Shown here piece by piece: positions 10,001 to 16,728 of a stretch of DNA of 64,000 nucleotides; position 1 is the stretch's first letter; the number at the start of each line of letters is the position of its first letter. The stretch is from Candidatus Gastranaerophilales bacterium. Its GTDB lineage: Bacteria; Cyanobacteriota; Vampirovibrionia; Gastranaerophilales; Gastranaerophilaceae. The position numbers were made by a program, and so were the translations under genes. Location: the NCBI GenBank assembly GCA_905234865.1, contig CAJOJE010000002.1, positions 1-64,000 on the forward strand, in the 5' to 3' direction. The notes under the pieces were generated by a model. The model was not told where the DNA came from and made no database searches. It saw only the letters and a list, made by a program, of their open reading frames with translations.

Positions 10001-10172
10001 GCTCCTCACTGCCTTCTAAAAATACCCATTTGTTGTCCTTATCGCCTTTAAGATTTCTAAAAGTAGAACTTTGCACTTCTTCTCTTATACAATCATGGAG
10101 ATATTGGGAAATTCGTTTGATGAAATTTCCCCCCAGTACTTTATTTACGGTTTTTGGCAAAGTTTGTAACAT
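7059..10172 (-). CDS. Superfamily 1 helicase with C-terminal Vsr/MTES_1575-like nuclease domain
   Basis: The 1037-residue protein is a UPF1/DNA2-like SF1 helicase. Walker A GPPGTGKS is at about 336-343, Walker B IIDEAS near 658-663, motif III GDDKQLPH near 684, and late motifs HTFQGDEKDV and NVAITRARKK near 855-897. A coiled-coil insert separates motifs Ia and II. After the helicase comes a small PD-(D/E)xK-type domain: DIVIDNLVVEIDG at about 971-983, then a GFKVIRLT strand, as in Vsr/MTES_1575 or DUF559 endonucleases. The roughly 300-residue N-terminal region is unassigned. Such fusions occur in anti-phage islands, but no partner gene is adjacent. A TATAAT at 10181-10186 ends 8 nt before the ATG, with no Shine-Dalgarno. 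Confidence 0.85.
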   Translation of the reverse strand: MLQTLPKTVNKVLGGNFIKRISQYLHDCIREEVQSSTFRNLKGDKDNKWVFLEGSEELFSKFDKPLIIDGDNPFLTELMIQAEVSQKEKYLLYGYLFLVGKNGRAKKNNEFLTPILYSPCKIEREGKNLLISIQEETLSLNTGALSQLMKKDDEEEIDAMLQGLIDVVPELPLNEEKLEIFLSTLKSLIPDVELDLGNNETNNLHQDEEEFYSKTIENIDDFNFEDFDSIDVINKKTKVKLDKLVLKKIQSVILTKRPTVTAGVLHELTQISEKSPGVIKETALGVILDEYSEQKSKDFKMSDTNEFFPITPLSLSDSQEDVIKKIENNNFLAVYGPPGTGKSQTIVNLVSHLISNGKTVLVASRMDKAVDVVAERLNELGAPYLALRAGRANYQKQLCYELQDLLSGKIELNNEAYMDSVLVDTPDMKTLLDEIARLENLSEKIIKLEEKYNEVDVEEKDSIGAIGELRYIHTDLSTAQIKELRQILTSLEELLNKNESFINKIFVHIKLNKIKKILDLKRTSRTKDMVSRLNIELDAVKSSAQKREIEDEILKCGNLHQLMNKISVLKGKRKKLAVDILTNKRRAAIKDLLSDAKKRQRLIIHAKSLVSKKMMLQNRLLENEDFKPLLSAFPCWCTTTYATSNSLPLKPGLFDVVIIDEASQCDIASCFPILFRAKKAVIVGDDKQLPHLSFLEKAKEQSFLNQYNIDDKYQLMWRFRENSMFDLANYYSISPVLLDEHFRSPRPIIEFSSKEFYGGRIKVMKKMRADDECPVELIHVQDGRVDVDVTRNTVEAEAIIKKIQEIIQNDNPEKPTSIGVLSPFRGQVDLIKKDVLKIFNLETIQKHSIEVGTAHTFQGDEKDVMLMSWAIADNSKPQSLTFLQKPNLFNVAITRARKKSINFISKEPNTVPEGLLRDYLEYVQNAKVAFEEGVKLQFKNNFEKEVYTQLALLLNDEYKISAGLEIGGVSADIVIDNLVVEIDGVVDNKISHIKNMKKQSILERCGFKVIRLTKREWDMSKKVCLDRILDVLSELKA

Positions 10173-10180
10173 ATAAACTG

Positions 10181-10186
10181 ATTATA
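10181..10186 (-). promoter_or_regulatory. -10 box of the helicase gene, predicted leaderless start
   Basis: A consensus TATAAT on the minus strand ends 8 nt before ATG 10172. The intervening CAGTTTAT has no Shine-Dalgarno, so the transcript probably starts within a base or two of the start codon. Confidence 0.5.
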
Positions 10187-10227
10187 CTCTACATAAAAGC
10201 ATGGAATATCACATAAAAGGTTGAGTT

Positions 10228-11958
10228 TTAAACGTTTTCAAATAAAAGTTTGTCCGCAAGAGGAGATATAACCCTGCCGTTTAGAGTTTTATTAATTTCT
10301 CTCAGTTTTTGAGCAATTATCTCCATTTCATCCGTCCAGACAAAATTAGTTTTAACGTATTCTTCACCTTTTGAAAAGTCGCCTGACATTTGAACTTCAA
10401 TAATTTGCTCAAGCATTTTCCGAGCAGCGGGAACGACTTTATCAATATTAACATGAATTTTATTATCTTCCGTTAAATTGTAAGCCCCCTCCTTAAAAAG
10501 AAAATAATTCTGCATAACACTTCTTACTCTGTGCGCTTGAGCCATTGTGGGCTTTGATTTTAAGAAATTATCCGCAACAAAAGTAACTATTACTTTCAAC
10601 CTGTCCTCTTCGGTGTAGTACCCCTTTTCCGTCAAAAGGTCAACGAATGCCAATGAGCCCATATCCGCTTTATTTTCTTCAATTATGCTCGTATACTTTC
10701 CTAAAGCCTCCGTACCTTTATTCGGACCTAAAGAATGAGCATTTTCATGACCTATCGTAAACCAATGGTCGGCTTCATCAAGATAGTATTTGTGTTGAGC
10801 TTCATCCAATATTGCATTCAACCTTTTTTGTAATTTTTCAGGGTCGGAAACTCTTATTTGTCTGTGATAAACATTTCTTCTTCCGCCTCCGATTTTTATT
10901 GACATTTTGTCGTTATTCGGAAGGTTTTCGGCTAATGTTATTCCCCCTCTGAATGCGCCGACATCACCCGCTACCATAACAAGGTCAACATCCACCATTG
11001 TTTGTTTTGTGTCGGAATCGGGATTTATGTTTTGTTCGTATTTATCCGCAAACGGCATTTTAGAAGCCAATAGGGGAAGATAATCTTTGATTTTAAGTAA
11101 AGCCGAAGTTCCTTCTTTATTTACAATTCCCACTCTGCCCCCTAAAAAGTCTTTTGAAACGGGCGTAATATCGCATTTATCCAAAAGGTCTTTTAACTCG
11201 GGATTTTCAATAACCGTTTCCGTCATTTCGTCAGCATAATTTTCCCTTGTAATCGTAAATTCCAAAGGCGTGTCTTGAAGTGTTGCCCATTTTTTATCGC
11301 AATTAGCATCCAGCATAGGATCGGGACTTGTAAGAGCAACGGCCTGAAGTCTTAAAAATTCGTTGAAATCTTGATTGGTTGAACATTTTGAAGCAAGAAT
11401 AAGTTCGTCTGCCGCTTCTTTAAATTCATTTTTAAAATAATCGACATAATCGTATGCAATAAGTTCATCTCGAAATCTTTCGACCACGCTTCTTTGGTTC
11501 AAAATTTTTCTGACGGAGTCAATTTTTCCGTTTTTTAACATCGAAATTAAAATATTATGAAATTCTTCAATGCTTAAATCCGAAGGATACAGACCCTTTT
11601 GAGGAAGTTCTTTTATGCCTGAAGCTAAAGAAATTTTATTCGACTCGCAATCAATTGCGCAAATCCCCTTTTGAGCATCATACAGAATTTTTGTAAGCTC
11701 CGCTTCTTTTGAGTTTTCTTTTATTTTAGCATCCAGCCATTTTTCAAAAGGAAGATTTCTTCTGTTATCAAGAATTTTGTTTACTTTTTCGATAACATAA
11801 GCTGCCTTAACCAAGTGCAAAAGAGCTTCTTTATCGCCTTCTTGAAGATTTTGGTATTCTTTGGAATTTTCGGAAAGCATTTTCTTTTCAATTAGACATT
11901 CTTTACTTGTCCTTCTTTCCAATTCTTTCAAACTTAAACCGAAACTGAATTCTTCCAT
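10228..11958 (-). CDS. Peptidase family M49-like zinc metallopeptidase
   Basis: The 576-residue protein carries HENAH at 404-408 followed by GP, and EENKAD at 427-432. This is the HExxH...EExxAD pattern of the bacterial/plant M49 (dipeptidyl-peptidase III-related) group, with two His and a downstream Glu as zinc ligands. It has no signal peptide, so it is probably cytosolic and acts on oligopeptides. The conserved middle part (MVDVDLVMVAGDVGAFRGG) also fits this group. AGGAG precedes the ATG, 9 bp after hisH. The link to histidine and cell-wall genes upstream may be only operonic. Confidence 0.75.
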   Translation of the reverse strand: MEEFSFGLSLKELERRTSKECLIEKKMLSENSKEYQNLQEGDKEALLHLVKAAYVIEKVNKILDNRRNLPFEKWLDAKIKENSKEAELTKILYDAQKGICAIDCESNKISLASGIKELPQKGLYPSDLSIEEFHNILISMLKNGKIDSVRKILNQRSVVERFRDELIAYDYVDYFKNEFKEAADELILASKCSTNQDFNEFLRLQAVALTSPDPMLDANCDKKWATLQDTPLEFTITRENYADEMTETVIENPELKDLLDKCDITPVSKDFLGGRVGIVNKEGTSALLKIKDYLPLLASKMPFADKYEQNINPDSDTKQTMVDVDLVMVAGDVGAFRGGITLAENLPNNDKMSIKIGGGRRNVYHRQIRVSDPEKLQKRLNAILDEAQHKYYLDEADHWFTIGHENAHSLGPNKGTEALGKYTSIIEENKADMGSLAFVDLLTEKGYYTEEDRLKVIVTFVADNFLKSKPTMAQAHRVRSVMQNYFLFKEGAYNLTEDNKIHVNIDKVVPAARKMLEQIIEVQMSGDFSKGEEYVKTNFVWTDEMEIIAQKLREINKTLNGRVISPLADKLLFENV

Positions 11959-11967
11959 TTTTTTCTC

Positions 11968-12570
11968 CTATTTATTGAGCCAGTTTTTAAAAAATTCCAT
12001 ACCTTTTATCGAACTTTTTTCAGGGTGAAATTGAACCGCCGTAATGTTTTTATACTCTACCCCCGAAGCAAAATCCATATAATAATGAGCAAATGAACTT
12101 ATTATATTTTTATCTAAAGGATTAATGAAGTATGAATTTACAAAATAATAATAATCATCCGACAAAAGCGTATTTGCACTTGTTGTTCTTATTTTTGACC
12201 AACCGATTTGGGGGGTTTTTCCTTTTGTAAATTTTCTGACATCCCCTTTAAAAATTTTTAACCCCTCAACGTTCGGGGCTTCTTCGGATTTTTCGAATAA
12301 GACTTGAAGCCCTAAACAAATTCCCAAAAATTCTTTCCCCGAGGAAGTTATATCTTGAATAAAACTTATCATATCGTTTGACTTAAGTTTTTTAATCGCT
12401 TGCTCAAAATGTCCTTGCCCCGGAAAAATAACTTTATCGGATTTTAAAATTTCTTCTTTATCGGGTGTGATTTTATAGGAAACGCCCAAATATTCAAGCA
12501 TATTGCCGATACTTTTAACGTTTCCCGCACCATAATCTATAATTGAAATTTTAATTTTGGAATCCGTCAT
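11968..12570 (-). CDS. hisH: Imidazole glycerol phosphate synthase glutaminase subunit
   Basis: HisH is the class I glutamine amidotransferase that feeds ammonia to HisF in histidine biosynthesis. The 200-residue protein shows IIDYGAGNVKSI, the oxyanion motif PGQGHF, the nucleophile elbow GICLGLQVLF (Cys), a PQIGWS segment, and the catalytic HPEKSS near the C terminus. It overlaps the aminotransferase gene by 20 bp. Its partner hisF is not in the window. HisH paralogues also serve nonulosonic-acid pathways, but none of those genes are here. Confidence 0.9.
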   Translation of the reverse strand: MTDSKIKISIIDYGAGNVKSIGNMLEYLGVSYKITPDKEEILKSDKVIFPGQGHFEQAIKKLKSNDMISFIQDITSSGKEFLGICLGLQVLFEKSEEAPNVEGLKIFKGDVRKFTKGKTPQIGWSKIRTTSANTLLSDDYYYFVNSYFINPLDKNIISSFAHYYMDFASGVEYKNITAVQFHPEKSSIKGMEFFKNWLNK

Positions 12571-13792
12571 TTTTCATTCTTTCAATAACTTCATCCAAAT
12601 CTTTTTCATCCGCAACGACGGAAATTCTAACCCAGCCGTAGCCTAAATCGCCGAAGGCTTCCCCCGGCACAAGAACAATTCCCGATTTTTCAAGAAGGTC
12701 ATTTGCAAATTGTTTGGAGTCGTTATTATATCTTTCGGGAATTTTAACCCAAAGATAAAATGCCGCTTTCGGCATTTCAACCTGATATCCTAAAGATTTT
12801 AGGCCGCCAACAAATTTTTTGATTTTTGTTTCAAATTTTTTGTTGGCATATTCAATATATTCATCGCCCTCTTTTGAATCAAGAAGTTTTGCGCCCGTTA
12901 ATTGAAGCGCTTTAAAAATGCCCGTGTCAATCGTGGATTTTAATTTTCCAAACATTGAAATTATTTCGGAATTTCCGACGACATACCCCAATCTCCAGCC
13001 TGTCATAGCGTAGGGTTTAGAAAAACTATGAAATTCAACGGCAATTTCTTTTGCTCTATCACACTCCAAAACACTGTGAGGTTTATCGTTTTTATCAAAA
13101 TAAATCTCGCAGTATGCGTTATCGGAAATTAAAATAATTTCATTTTTTATACAAAAATCAACGCATTTTTGCATATATTCTAAAGTACAGGTTACTCCTA
13201 AGGGATTATTGGGATAATTTATTATAAGAGCTTTTATTTTTTCTTTTTTATAACCCTTTTGAAGAAGTTTTTCCAATTCTTTATCTAAATCAGGCATATA
13301 ATTATTTTCTTTGGTCATCTCCAACCCGTAACAAAGACCGCCCGAAGCTTTTATCATTTCTTTATAACTTGCATAACCGGGGTTTGGACATAAAATAATA
13401 TCTTTTTCAAATTCGTCATCATTCGGATTAATTAATTCACGAATTAAATTTGCAATACCTTCTTTTGAACCTATAAGAGAAAAAACTTCCGTTTTAGGGT
13501 CTAGTTCGACATTAAATCTTTTTTTCATTCTTCTTGAAACGGCTTCCAAGAAATAGCTTTCGCCTTTAGGAGTTGAATAAGTATGAATAGAAGCATCGTC
13601 CAATACGGATTTTAAAGTTTCTATCGCAAATAAAGGGATATTATCAACAGGCGCACCCATGGAAAGAGCAATCGGCTTTCTTCCTTTTTTTGTAAGTTCG
13701 TCTTTTAACTCCAGCTGTCTTTGCTTAATTTGAAACATAATGTATGTTTCAAGGGATTGTACGCTTTTATTGAATTTACTTTTTATATTCAT
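12551..13792 (-). CDS. Class I aminotransferase, LL-diaminopimelate-aminotransferase-like
   Basis: This 413-residue PLP enzyme has fold-type I motifs: GSKEGIANL, INYPNNPLGVTC (substrate/PLP Asn), SDNAYCEIYF (PLP Asp and Tyr), HSFSKPYAMTGWRLGYVVG (catalytic Lys and phosphate-binding Arg), and WVRISVV (substrate-binding Arg) near the end. The overall look is that of the aspartate/LL-diaminopimelate aminotransferase group used by cyanobacterial relatives for lysine and peptidoglycan precursors. A different 2-oxo acid specificity is possible. It sits 14 bp after the phosphohexomutase gene with a good AAGGAAGAG. Confidence 0.8.
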   Translation of the reverse strand: MNIKSKFNKSVQSLETYIMFQIKQRQLELKDELTKKGRKPIALSMGAPVDNIPLFAIETLKSVLDDASIHTYSTPKGESYFLEAVSRRMKKRFNVELDPKTEVFSLIGSKEGIANLIRELINPNDDEFEKDIILCPNPGYASYKEMIKASGGLCYGLEMTKENNYMPDLDKELEKLLQKGYKKEKIKALIINYPNNPLGVTCTLEYMQKCVDFCIKNEIILISDNAYCEIYFDKNDKPHSVLECDRAKEIAVEFHSFSKPYAMTGWRLGYVVGNSEIISMFGKLKSTIDTGIFKALQLTGAKLLDSKEGDEYIEYANKKFETKIKKFVGGLKSLGYQVEMPKAAFYLWVKIPERYNNDSKQFANDLLEKSGIVLVPGEAFGDLGYGWVRISVVADEKDLDEVIERMKNDGFQN

Positions 13793-13806
13793 TTTTCATC
13801 TCTTCC

Positions 13807-16014
13807 TTAAAAATTATACTCGGGTACTTCAAATTGCCTTTTATCAGGCTCATTATTTGCATATTTCAAATAAACATCATAAGATATTTTTTTAACTTTT
13901 TCAATATATTCTTTTGATAAATATTTTAAATACTTTTCATTCAAATCGCCCGAATAATTACCCAAAGTTTTTGAATATAAAGCTAAAACCTCTTTATCCG
14001 CACCGCCTGCATAGGCTTTTGTTTTAGCGTCCGTCCCCGATGGACGGATTTCAATAAATTTATCCGAAAAATCAAGATATGTGCCGTCGCCCACGAATTT
14101 TACCGTCAAAAGGTTTGAAAAATCGAGGTTGTTAAACGTTGAAGATAAAATTTCTTTTATGTTTTCAAGAGTAATTTTATTTTCAAGAAGTCCGATTGAT
14201 AAAGCAAGATAAAACACGTCGTTTTTTGTTCTTTTTGCTTCGCCCTCAAGTTTTGCCTTCTTCAATTTGTTTATATCCGGTTCGGACTCGTTATAATACG
14301 CTATATCATCTCGAACATCGAATTTTGCGACAATGTTATTATTTTTATAAACATTTTCAAGATGTTCATAAAGCGGAATGTCTAAATCCGCAATTAGCCC
14401 TGACGCTGCAATTATTGCTTCCGTAGCGCTTTTTTCACGCATGGAAAGCGCAATTCTTCCCATTTTTGATTTTATAAGCTCGTTTGAACCAATTATCATT
14501 CCGCCCGATTCTTCGCCGCCAAATATCATTCTCGGGCTTTCTCCCAAAGAAATTTCATTATTAAAAATGTCTTTTACTTTAATGTTTTTAACTTTTTTCT
14601 CGAGCTGATACTCTACTTTTTTTACGACGTTTGCAATTTCTTTAAAGCCGACGGGAGTATTTACGACTTTTATATTGTTAAATTTCGCCCATTCATCCCA
14701 GCTTTTTGAACTTGCTGTTGTTTTAACCATAAATCTTGTATGCTCGTCAAATTTTCCGGATTTTTTCAAAACATCTTTAAAATAATCCATAATCATTAAA
14801 AACGCCTGGTTTGCGGAAAATATGCAAAGTATTCTGTCATCGCCCAATTTTGCATAATCAACGCCTGCTTTTTTAACTTTTTCAACATTTTTAATATCTT
14901 CGATTTGAACAACCGAAAGCCTGTCGTGGTCAGGGTCCGTTATTAAAGAAACCGTTCCCGTCGGATAATTTTTTAATTTTTCGCCGTAGTTCAGAGAATC
15001 AATAACGGGAAAATAAACTTCACCGTTTTCCTTTTTGGAAGTTACCGTTATATCGAGCGACCAATCGTAAAAAGCGCCGTTTTTAACATCTTTTCCTATA
15101 CCATGGAAAAACGGATCTTCTTCAATATTCAGCCAATCATAAGTTTCATTAATATCTAAAATTTTCAAAATTTTTGATAAAGTTTTATAGCTTGCACCGC
15201 CCACAGAATCAATAATTATTTTTTTATCGAATTTTCTGATTTTTTCAAGAATGTCATCAAGCGCAACCGTTGTTTTTAAGTATTCAACATAAAGATCAAT
15301 TCCGTTATTCAGCTTTTCCATAACTTTTTCATCAATTAAAGAATCGTTTGATGAAGAAAAATTAATTTTGTATTCGCCTTTTTTATCTACAATATCAAGT
15401 ATTTCCTGAATTTTACCCACAAATTCCATAGATTCGTCGGGCAAAAATTGAGAACCCTGATTATTCAAATCTTTTGTTGCATTTTTGACCGAAATTCCAT
15501 GGGAGCTTGTTATATATTCGGCACCCACTAAATCCAGCTTAAACGCTAAAAATGAAGCAAGCCAAATCGGAATTGTTTCTCTGTTTTTCGGAACCAAAGT
15601 CGTAATTCCCTGTTTTGCCTGTATTCTTGCAATTAAATCAAGATAAATTTTTGAATTATATCTGACTTCGGAACCTGCAAGCTTATATAATTTTTTATTC
15701 GGATATTTTTCAAGAAGAACGAGCGCTTTTGCAAGCGTTGCAAGAGTAATTCCGACGGTATTAATCGGAAACCTCGTATCATGCGGATACAAAATATTTT
15801 GAGGCCCCCTTATTCCTGCGGTTGACACCATTGCTTCTTTTTTATAATTTTCAAACCAGCTTTTGAGATTTAATTTCTCAACAATGTCTTTTGTTAATGT
15901 AAAAACAAACTCGTTTTTATCGGTATAATCAAAAATTTTATCTTTTTTAACTTCAAGAGGCGTATTGTTTTCAACCCCGTCCATTAACATTTTGTTCAGT
16001 TCTGCCGTTCTCAC
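13807..16014 (-). CDS. Phosphoglucomutase/phosphomannomutase family protein
   Basis: The alpha-D-phosphohexomutase superfamily interconverts sugar 1- and 6-phosphates. Seen here are STAGIRGP near the N terminus, the active-site serine loop ITSSHGISVKN (usual form TASHNP), the metal-binding TDPDHDRLSV (DxDxDR-type), the sugar-binding GGEESGGMIIG and the phosphate-binding EIRPSGTDAK. I chose GTG 16014 (735 aa) because AAGGAG at 16024-16029 is spaced 9 nt from it; a TTG at 16041 would overlap this ribosome-binding site. The protein is longer than the usual ~460-580 residues and its serine loop is atypical, so substrate assignment is open. Confidence 0.85.
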   Translation of the reverse strand: MRTAELNKMLMDGVENNTPLEVKKDKIFDYTDKNEFVFTLTKDIVEKLNLKSWFENYKKEAMVSTAGIRGPQNILYPHDTRFPINTVGITLATLAKALVLLEKYPNKKLYKLAGSEVRYNSKIYLDLIARIQAKQGITTLVPKNRETIPIWLASFLAFKLDLVGAEYITSSHGISVKNATKDLNNQGSQFLPDESMEFVGKIQEILDIVDKKGEYKINFSSSNDSLIDEKVMEKLNNGIDLYVEYLKTTVALDDILEKIRKFDKKIIIDSVGGASYKTLSKILKILDINETYDWLNIEEDPFFHGIGKDVKNGAFYDWSLDITVTSKKENGEVYFPVIDSLNYGEKLKNYPTGTVSLITDPDHDRLSVVQIEDIKNVEKVKKAGVDYAKLGDDRILCIFSANQAFLMIMDYFKDVLKKSGKFDEHTRFMVKTTASSKSWDEWAKFNNIKVVNTPVGFKEIANVVKKVEYQLEKKVKNIKVKDIFNNEISLGESPRMIFGGEESGGMIIGSNELIKSKMGRIALSMREKSATEAIIAASGLIADLDIPLYEHLENVYKNNNIVAKFDVRDDIAYYNESEPDINKLKKAKLEGEAKRTKNDVFYLALSIGLLENKITLENIKEILSSTFNNLDFSNLLTVKFVGDGTYLDFSDKFIEIRPSGTDAKTKAYAGGADKEVLALYSKTLGNYSGDLNEKYLKYLSKEYIEKVKKISYDVYLKYANNEPDKRQFEVPEYNF

Positions 16015-16079
16015 CTGTTTTAGCTCCTTTATTTCAAGCAAATTATATCACAAAAACGGGATTTTTTACGTTTTTATGT

Positions 16080-16085
16080 TACAAT
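16080..16085 (+). promoter_or_regulatory. Extended -10 (TGT-TACAAT) of the Cys-cluster gene
   Basis: TG at 16077-16078 and TACAAT at 16080-16085 lie 10 nt before ATG 16096. There is no Shine-Dalgarno between them, so the leader would be only about 3-4 nt. Confidence 0.45.
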
Positions 16086-16095
16086 TGTCTTAATT

Positions 16096-16677
16096 ATGAT
16101 TGAAGGTTACCAAAAATATTTAGAATTAATACAAAATAAAATCGACGGGTTTTTTAAACAACAAGAACCTTTTATTTTTTGCAAAAAAGGATGTTCATAT
16201 TGTTGTGAAAACGGGGAGTATCCTTGGTCCAAAATGGAATTTAATTATCTTGTAATCGGATATAACGAACTTGATTTTAAGTTAAAACAAGAAATTGCAC
16301 AAAATATAATCAGCCTGAAAGAACAAAAGAAAAATTTTCATGGCATTGGCGCATTTATGCATAAATGCCCTTTTTTAATCAATAAAACCTGCGCTGTTTA
16401 TAAATACAGAGGAATTGTTTGCAGAACTTTCGGGCTTTTATCAAGAAAGAAAGACGGGCAATTAACCATTCCTTTTTGCGCTTCAATGGGCTTAAATTAT
16501 TCTAACGTGTACGATATGGAAAATCATTGCATTTCAAAAGAAAAGTGCGAAAAGTTAAACACAAATATTGAACCTTTATTATATAGAACGGAATACGATT
16601 TTTTAACGCAGGAAAGGTTTTCAAGCGCTTACGGTTTTGAATTCGGCGAGAAAAAACCGCTTTTGGATTGGTTTTAA
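16096..16677 (+). CDS. YkgJ-type cysteine-cluster protein
   Basis: The 193-residue protein carries the cysteine spacing of the YkgJ (CxxCxxCC) family: CKKGCSYCC near residues 32-40, then CPFLINKTCAVYKYRGIVCRTFG around 93-115. These cysteines are thought to hold zinc or an iron-sulfur cluster; the biochemical role of the family is not settled. It is the only plus-strand gene in the first 19 kb and is divergent from the phosphohexomutase gene. No Shine-Dalgarno precedes the ATG. A hairpin shared with alaS follows. Confidence 0.8.
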   Translation: MIEGYQKYLELIQNKIDGFFKQQEPFIFCKKGCSYCCENGEYPWSKMEFNYLVIGYNELDFKLKQEIAQNIISLKEQKKNFHGIGAFMHKCPFLINKTCAVYKYRGIVCRTFGLLSRKKDGQLTIPFCASMGLNYSNVYDMENHCISKEKCEKLNTNIEPLLYRTEYDFLTQERFSSAYGFEFGEKKPLLDWF

Positions 16678-16682
16678 TGAAA

Positions 16683-16711
16683 AAACCGGCTCGTTAAATT
16701 TAAGCCGGTTT
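16683..16711. terminator. Bidirectional terminator between the Cys-cluster gene and alaS
   Basis: AAACCGGCT and AGCCGGTTT form a 9-bp stem with an 11-nt loop, flanked by A-rich and T-rich DNA. It sits between two convergent genes. Confidence 0.75.
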
Positions 16712-16728
16712 AATATATTTTTAAAAGA

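Noticed and set aside
7059-10172. Helicase as part of a multi-gene defence island
   Set aside because: Neighbours are glyS and a metallopeptidase; no methylase, second nuclease, toxin or integrase is adjacent.
11968-13792. HisH-aminotransferase pair as part of a nonulosonic-acid (pseudaminic/legionaminic) cluster
   Set aside because: No dehydratase, NeuB-like synthase or CMP transferase is nearby; the aminotransferase is class I rather than the DegT/PseC type.
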